Assembly (NCBI GenBank): GCA_030180135.1
Contig: CM058236.1
Coordinates: 54,277,728 to 54,341,727, forward strand
DNA from: Orychophragmus violaceus
Lineage: Eukaryota > Streptophyta > Magnoliopsida > Brassicales > Brassicaceae
Direction: 5' to 3'
DNA length: 64,000 nt
The translations under genes and the position numbers were made by a program. Shown here piece after piece: positions 57,352 through 64,000 of the stretch. The notes under the pieces are model-generated. The model did no database searches. It saw only the letters and a program-made list of their open reading frames with translations, and had not been told where the DNA came from. Each line of letters begins with the position of its first letter. Within the stretch, counting starts at the first letter, position 1.

Positions 57352-58032
57352 TGTGAAGGATTGTTTAGTTGATCCTGATTCAATTCCAGATTCAGATCAT
57401 CCTAAACATGCTGATCTAGGTTCTTCTCGAATAGAAACAATTGATGATCTCACCTTATACATGTTAATTGCAGCGGAAAGGGATGGTATGTCAGAGATCA
57501 GAGAGCCACCGAGAGATAACTCCTCCAGAGGTTCACACACGCACACCAATCAGGAAGAAGGCTGCTAGGCCACTGAGGAACTCGGCGCAGAGGGAGAGAG
57601 AGTTTACGGCTAGGTTGTTAGGGTTAATTCATCAGAAACTCGAGTTTTACCTTATAAAACTTGTCCGATTCCGTTTGGGCCGTTTGGCCCAAATACCAAA
57701 TAACCCGAAAGCGTTCGCGCACTGTGTCGATCGACACTCCTTGTGTATCGATCGACACAGAGTCGCCAAACCCTTTTATTCTCTCTAAGTACAGTAAATG
57801 CCTAGCACTTTTACCGTACTTCTGCTAAACCGTTCCTACACATTTTCCTGTTGGCTTAGGCGTGTGACCCATATGGGATCATATAATAAAGGCAATAAGT
57901 CCAAGACTTATAGATCATGAGCGGACTCTAGCAAGCCATCATGACCCCCAGTATTATATGACTTATGTCTGATCATTGACATACTCTTACTTTCTAGAGA
58001 CAGTACCGAGATTACTGGACACAATTCCAACA
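57352..58032 (-). repeat. 3' LTR of right-end Copia-like element
   Basis: 681 bp, plus-strand termini TGTGAAGG and CCAACA. Polypurine tract on the minus strand (ACAAGTGGGAGAT) at 58033-58045. Palindromes at 57724 and 57745. The bases before it, GTCTT (57347-57351), are the expected target duplication. Confidence 0.82.
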
Positions 58033-58045
58033 ATCTCCCACTTGT

Positions 58046-61000
58046 ACTGGAATCTCTGTATTCATAATCCTTTTGTCACAATATCTCGATTAGTCATAAG
58101 GCAAGATTGGTGTCATCCTTATAAAGCCTAATCTTGTTCATCGGACTCTGATTTGATACTGACAATCCAAACGACTCGGGAAAGTCCGTTTGAGCATGGC
58201 CATGCATTTTCCAGTATTCAAATCTCCGATTGGCCTAGAGATATTCACTCCATTTATATTGGAGGGACAAATCCCGTCTTGTTCCATCACTGCAAACTAC
58301 TCATTTCATAATGTACCCAAACAAGGTCCTTATAACTATCGCAGAACGACAGCGTTAGACAATGATCAAAGTGCATCAGTCCATGTGCAGTCACATGCAT
58401 GCGAACTCAGGTCTAAGGACTATACTCTATAGTCGTAGTGAGAATCTCTTATGACACAGATATAAATATCCTGAAGAGTTCTCATAAGCGGGTCTTGTCC
58501 GGTCGTATGTTCCCAAACATACACCTATGTACTAACTTTGATGCCGCGCATCTATGACACGCTGAGACTTTGTCATAAGTCACGTACCAATCCAGTCTCA
58601 CACGGTTGTTGGTGTTCCAATTTCAACAACCTTCGACTAGGGACAGGATGATATAAGCCATCTATCAAATATAGGGTCTCATGATCAAGCTAAATGACTT
58701 CGATGACTCAAGATCAAGTCATTTACTTCGATGACCTATAAAATGGTTCATATCACTTTGGAACGATTATTTCATCACAGTTAAAATAATCTTGAAATAA
58801 TAATTTCATTAAACATCTTAAATGTTGTTTCAAGAACATATCCAATAACTAAATAAAGCCCTTTAATAACTCCCACTGAAATTAAGACTACATCTTAATT
58901 TCACTTATCCTACAGCAACAGTCCGCGACTCGTGCTTAGGCCTAAGGAGTGGCTTCGTTAATAGATTAGCAACGTTCTCATTCGTTGAAACTTGCTGATC
59001 TACTTAACATCTCTGTCATTTATCTTACGGAATAGGTTATACCTATCCTCAAGGTGTTTGGACCTCTGATGTGCAGCTAGTCTCATCTATGCTGGGAATC
59101 ACATCAAGTTCAGTGACGAACTCTCCTTTCTAAACAACCTCTTTCGCCGCTTCCCAAGCTGCGAAAGATTCAGCTTAAGTCATGGAGTCAGCAACAGTGC
59201 CGTGCACCGCCAGACAAACACAAGATATAACCGGACTGTGACCGGAAATCATCTTTGTCTGTTGGAAACTTGCCTTTCAGACTCTATCGACTTTTAGCAC
59301 CTCACTTTCTCCGTAAATCAAGAACTTATCCTTAGTATTCCTCAAATACTTTAGGACATACTTTAGGAAACTTGATTCTTTGCTGGATTTGACTGGTCTT
59401 TTTTTGTCTTGCTTAACATTAAAGCAACATCAAACAAGTATGTTTCATGGCATACATGATAGATCCAATTGCCGACGCATATGGAATCTCATCCATGCAT
59501 TTAAGCTCAGCAGTTATCGTAGGATACTGTATCTTGCTTAACTTAATGCCATGTGACATTTGGCATAAAACCCTTCTTGGATTGCTCAAAACGTGTAGGA
59601 CTTTGTCAATTTAAGAATCCTGACTTTGTCCTACCAGCTCTTTTGGATCTCTATCTTTAGATCCAAAATCCAAGAACTACGTGGCTTTACCCATGTCAAT
59701 CATTAAACCAACTCCCAAGCTAGTCCTTTACCGACTACAGCGTTGGGACGTTATATCCGAGAATCAGTATGTCATCGACATACACTTTGAGAAATGCAAT
59801 ATTGCTCCCACTTATCTATTAGTAAACGCACAGTTCCGCTTCGTTCCTGTTCAAGTCAAAACCTTGACTACTACAACAGAACGAAGATTCCAACTCCGAT
59901 ATGTTTGCTTCCATCCATGAATGGATCGATGAAGCTAACTTACATAAAATGTAATTTTTCGGAGTCCGGGCTCACTTTCGCTTCTTTGAATTTCGCAGAT
60001 TCGTCGCTTTCAATGATCATCAGATCATTCGAACTTTCAATGATCATCAGGCTGAACTAATGACGAGAATTCACTCTCGGATTAGTGACTGATTCTTTCA
60101 TATCTGCGAACTTCAGGCTCCACAGGTGTAGATTCTACAGAAATCTGTAAATCCTTCCGCTGCTCTCCCTCAATAGGTTAAGCAGCCTCCTGTATTTCTC
60201 GAATTTCTTCGAGTTGTACTTTTACTCCCACTGTTCTTCTTGGAAAGTAACTTCCCTTCTTAGAAAACAGAATGGTCGTAAAAGTACCGAGCCTTGGTTT
60301 CCTTAAGAAAACTTCGAGTTATACTTTTACTCCCACTGTTCTTCTTGGAAAATAACTTCCCTTCTTAGAAAACAGATTGGACGTAAAAGTAACAAGCCTT
60401 AGTTTCTCTAGGACAACCAGCGAAGTAGCACAACTACAAATACTCAGTAAAGACAAATTTGGATCGATTCCAATCCACATTAACGTGGTGTCTTTCAACT
60501 GATATTTGTGGAACTATTTCAGCGTAAACTTAGATATTTTAGAGCGTTATTCTTAAATAATATCATGGAAGATTCGTGTGACTCATCTTTAATCATTTCT
60601 AATAAGATCTGATTCTTTCTCAGAGAAAAACCTTCAGGTTTTCAGGAGAAATGAGCTGTGAAACGATTTCACACTCATTCAGATGATCACACAATCAATG
60701 ACTTAAGTATTCTCACTCGTGATTTAATCCAGAGTCTTAATACTTTTGTCATTCAGATCCTATACTTCATTCTGGAACTCTTTCGACCATGTCAAAGAAT
60801 TCCGACTTGTGTCTCATCTAATGAACACAGTCACACTCATTGAAGTAATCAGTAGAGACAATGAAGTACAGGAGATTTTCTCTGGCATTACTGCTCATTG
60901 GGCCACATACATGAGTATGTTCCAGGTCCAATAAGCCTTTGGGCCTTTCTCTAGCTCGGCTAAGATAGGCCCTTTACCTTTTGGTCTAGTAAACAGAATT

Positions 61001-61370
61001 CAAGTCTCATAAGATATTTTATCAAATGAGCCCAACAGTCCATGACTATGGGATTTCTGAATTCGACTTACTCTATATGACCAAGACTTTATGCCAAGAA
61101 AAATCAGGTTTAATTCATCAGATTTAAACCAATTCGGTATATATAATACATTTAGGCACACTTTGGTTTTAAGATATAAAACCCATTCCATGAATAGGGT
61201 GCTACAATTAATATTTCATTAAGATCAAAAGAACAAAACTTGTCTTTTATCAAAATGAAAAACATTCAAATTCTTACAAGAAAATGAAAGACAACTCTGC
61301 TTAAAGCAGGTACATTGTAGCAATTACTTAATACAAAACCAAGCCTCAAAGGGATCTATAAGTGAAAACC
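58046..61370 (-). pseudogene. Decayed pol of right-end element
   Basis: Only short motifs survive. FLKVYVDDILI of reverse transcriptase is readable on the minus strand near 59770-59815, and an RNase-H-like segment lies near 59100-59180. A direct repeat of about 95 bp containing CTTTTACTCCCACTGTTCTTC recurs at about 60220 and 60326. All frames are interrupted. Confidence 0.7.
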
Positions 61371-61760
61371 CTACGGCTGAGGCAGCATCCCTAGCTCCTT
61401 CCAGACATGTAGTTTCACTTGCCCTTCCTTCAACGTTCTACTGTTGCTTAGGCTCTGCATATTATCACAAATATCAGTGCCACAACCAGTATCCAATACC
61501 TTTAAGGACGTTCTACTGTTGCTTAGGCTCTGCATATTATCACAAATATCAGTGCCACAACCAGTATTCAATACCTTTAAGGTAGAACTTGAAGTAATAA
61601 CATGAATACCTGAGGAAGTAGTCGCATACATCAACTTCAACTCCTCATCATCTTCCATGAATTTAATGCAATCTCTCTTCCAATGCCCTGTCTCCTTACA
61701 GTAGCAGCACTTACCAACGTAAGAGGTATCTGACTCGGGCTCAGAAGACACGCTTGCCAT
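61371..61760 (-). pseudogene. Copia CCHC knuckle and protease start, with internal duplication
   Basis: 129 codons: CCHC CCYCKETGHWKRDC, then the protease-like VLNTGCGTDICDNMQSLSNS, followed in frame by a near-perfect second copy VLDTGCGTDICDNMQSLSNS. The 75-bp unit occurs at about 61433-61507 and 61508-61582. The first copy in protein order has NTG, the second DTG. The ORF then ends shortly. It overlaps the gag ORF by 20 bases in another frame, so a frameshift separates them. Confidence 0.85.
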
Positions 61761-62463
61761 GATTCAAAATCTGGACAACTTTGTCTTCACCCTTGTCAGC
61801 ATTAGGTTTAGTAAACCTACCCTTCTCATTCATGAGATTGTACAGGGTACTCTTCACGTTTGGCTCAACTGTCTTGAGCATATCATGCAGTTCAGTCAGC
61901 GTCTTCGTTAAGCCTTTCTTGATATAGTTCCTTCTGAACTTATCATAGCTTGACGGCAGTGACTGCAGAATGATCTCAGTTGCCAATTCTTGGCTAACTG
62001 GATAATCCAGTTTCCTCAGGTTATCAATGTAACCCATCATTTTACTGACATGAGGACTCACTGGATGATCATTTGGTAGTTTGCAGCTAGTGAGAGATTT
62101 AACCAACTGGTATCTCTCCACTCTTATCTGCTCCTGAAATTTCAATTTCAGGCTGCTGATCATCTCTATTGGCGACTCCATGTTCTCATATTGCTTCCGC
62201 AAGTCTGAGTCCATGGTAGCCAATATCAGACCATGCACATCTACCGCATCATTATAATGCTTATTCCAAGCATCATATACTGCTTGAGAAGCATTGAACC
62301 CGATCCTCACGGGGAGAGCTCTCTCAAGGACATAGTCCTTTCTCTCCTGTCTGAGGGCTAGCCTCAGGTTCCGCGACCAAGTCAAGAAATTTGATCCGTT
62401 CAGCTTGTCCATCTTAAGGACAGACCGGATCGAGAAAGTGTTTTGATTGTTTGCGCTAGTCAT
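61741..62463 (-). CDS. Copia gag (UBN2 type), 240 aa
   Basis: Opens MTSANNQNTFSIRSVLKMDK, then LNGSNFLTWSRNLRLALRQ (DUF4219-like), and UBN2 with ILQSLPSSYDKFRRNYI. It ends near 61741 before the zinc knuckle, which sits in another frame (61760-61371). Gag forms the particle that packages element RNA. The frame is intact to this stop but the element as a whole is not. Confidence 0.85.
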   Translation of the reverse strand: MTSANNQNTFSIRSVLKMDKLNGSNFLTWSRNLRLALRQERKDYVLERALPVRIGFNASQAVYDAWNKHYNDAVDVHGLILATMDSDLRKQYENMESPIEMISSLKLKFQEQIRVERYQLVKSLTSCKLPNDHPVSPHVSKMMGYIDNLRKLDYPVSQELATEIILQSLPSSYDKFRRNYIKKGLTKTLTELHDMLKTVEPNVKSTLYNLMNEKGRFTKPNADKGEDKVVQILNHGKRVF

Positions 62464-64000
62464 AACTGAAAATTAAGATAAAAGGATTTTAGTTAATATG
62501 TTCAATATGATTAATCTCGTATTAATTTAATATGATTAATCATGCATTATATTAAATAACATCAGTTACCCTCAATAGAATATAATGATTCCAAGATCCA
62601 CATATAACTAAGATTAAAGTGGGCCACTGGCCGTCACCCAACCTTAGCTTATATCGGTAAGCCCTATGTCGGCTAATTATATCCGTGATATAACTCTTGG
62701 TTGTGAATCTGGGCCCGAGGCCCAATTCACTCTGATGTCTCAAGGCCCGGGACTCCCGATGGCCTAGTCAAGAAAACCAGACTATACAGTCATGTAATAA
62801 TTAATGTCTGGGACTCCCAATGACATTTATGAATCACAAACCGTCTTATCCACGCAAAAGCAGACACCCTCACACTGTAAGGCCATGAATACAATTGAAT
62901 GGGCTTCGACGGCTGACATAGAATGGACAAGACATCCAACGCTTGATATTATTTGAGGTTCGTAGGTTTATTTAAAGAATCATTCCCAAAATAGAAGATT
63001 ACTATTTCGGGAAACTTTCCATTTTTGGAAACCTACTATTTTTGGAAACTTTCTAAAATTGGAAACTTTCTAAAAACGGAAACTTTCTAACTTTAGAAAT
63101 TTCTTTAAAATCCGAATCATGCAAATCTAGAAACTTATATAAATTAAGAAACTTTCTAATTTCAAAATATCGGAAACTTTAATTTAAAATCGACTTTATA
63201 ATTTTATAAAATAAATTTTAAATTAATCTGAAGAAAGACTCAAATAATTGGCCCAATTGTTTTAACTTCTTGGCCCGAGGCCCAAGAATTGGTCCATGTC
63301 CAAGACATGACCCAATTGTCCAATTAAATGACATAACCGGTCTGGTTCATTAAAATTGGTCTAACCAAATTTTAATTACTACGATGACCACAATTGTCAA
63401 CCGGTTATTTACTAAACCGGATTTTCTCAATTTATTTGGTCCAACCAAATCAAATTAGAAAATCCTGGTTTAGGCACTAAATCCAATAATTCTTTCGACA
63501 TTGGATTTCTTGTCCCGGTTTAACCAGACTTAATAAAATTATTAAATCTGTTTATTAAACCAGGACGAATTAATTTTAATCAAAAATTAAACCGAGCCTT
63601 AAACCAACCATGTCGATCGATGAACCAACCGTGTCGATCGATCCATCAACCACATCGGTCGATGCTCTCAGCATCGATCCTGCATCGATCGTGCATCGAT
63701 CCTGTATCGATCGATGCTCTTACGCATGCACGGATCCGAGCCAAAACCCTAACCGTGTCGATCGATGTGCATCAACCGCATCGGTCGATGCACCAATATC
63801 GAACCTGCATCGATCCTGTATCGATCGATGCTTTCACGCGTTAACAGGGTTAGCCGATAGACTGTATCGACCGATCCATGCGATCGTATCGATCGATCCA
63901 TGCGATCGCAGTCGATACTGACTTATGAAAATCGCATTCTACCAAATCATATAGCTTGGTTTCTGCGATTTAATGTGTGTTTAGGTTTCAATTCTTGTTA
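62464..64000 (-). other. 5' leader of right-end element, with TCGATCGA cluster
   Basis: Non-coding leader. The part at 63000-63200 has repeated GGAAACTTTCTAA units, 63330-63600 is AACCGG/CCAATTTT-rich, and 63610-63915 holds dense TGTCGATCGATG/CATCGATCGTGC motifs in two units of roughly 125 bp. The plus-strand ORFs there are by-products of the repeats. Confidence 0.65.

Larger units (their letters stand above)
57352..64000 (-). mobile_element. Copia-like element with GTGTCGATCGACAC motifs (5' LTR outside window)
   Basis: The 3' LTR is 57352-58032, then a polypurine tract, decayed pol, a broken gag and a long leader rich in TCGATCGA motifs. Order and strand fit one minus-strand Ty1/copia element. 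No tRNA primer site complement (GCTCTGATACCA) appears before 64000, so the 5' LTR lies further right. Element family as at 28447. Confidence 0.85.

Noticed and set aside
63610..63915. TCGATCGA arrays as a CRISPR-like array
   Set aside because: Spacing is irregular, spacers are themselves repeat-derived, the context is a plant retroelement leader and no cas-like genes exist.

Overview
The window looks like repeat-rich plant nuclear DNA. The best fit is Brassicaceae: spliceable exons resemble Arabidopsis-type phosphatidylserine synthase, a RING-H2 membrane E3 ligase and a DUF26 protein. Ty1/copia, CACTA, hAT and Helitron elements all carry textbook plant termini. There are no prokaryotic-style operons. 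I find no certainly functional host gene; nearly everything is transposable element or gene debris captured or broken by elements.

Layout. A segment is present twice in direct orientation. Copy 1 is 1-20800 and runs off the left edge. Copy 2 is 31394-57351. The copies match closely (three substitutions seen between 15841 and 17040). They share a degenerate Copia element, a CACTA end, a RING-H2 pseudogene, two hAT MITEs, Gypsy-like LTR remnants, a complete CACTA element with CGTAGCTA subterminal arrays, a long AT-rich tract with Helitron-like ends and a minisatellite, a CDPK fragment, and a Helitron. They differ by later events. Copy 2 gained a 5.3 kb Copia element (35843-41160) inside the RING pseudogene and another LTR element at 57352. 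Copy 1 lost one hAT end to a DUF26 gene fragment. Copy 2 has a 26-bp inverted filler copied from a hAT element. Uncollapsed haplotypes in an assembly are an alternative explanation for the duplication.

Between the copies (20801-31393) lie the rest of the Helitron in copy 1 (17462-22584), a very young intact Copia element with identical LTRs and one 1472-codon ORF (22856-27837), the 5' part of a second Copia-like family (28447-29885), and the left part of the degenerate Copia element (29886-34713).

The most interesting object is the Helitron. On its own strand it carries a chimeric gene. Two exons of a mitochondrial p32/MAM33-like protein are followed, at phase-compatible splice junctions, by at least seven exons of a base-exchange phosphatidylserine synthase (PSS1 type). 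One PSS1 exon carries two single-base losses, so the fusion is probably decaying. In copy 2 it is cut by an LTR insertion.

The right end (57352-64000) is one minus-strand Copia-like element whose 5' LTR lies outside the window. Its leader, the leader of the 28447 element and the Gypsy-like LTRs all carry clusters of a palindromic motif, GTGTCGATCGACAC, that element class alone does not explain.
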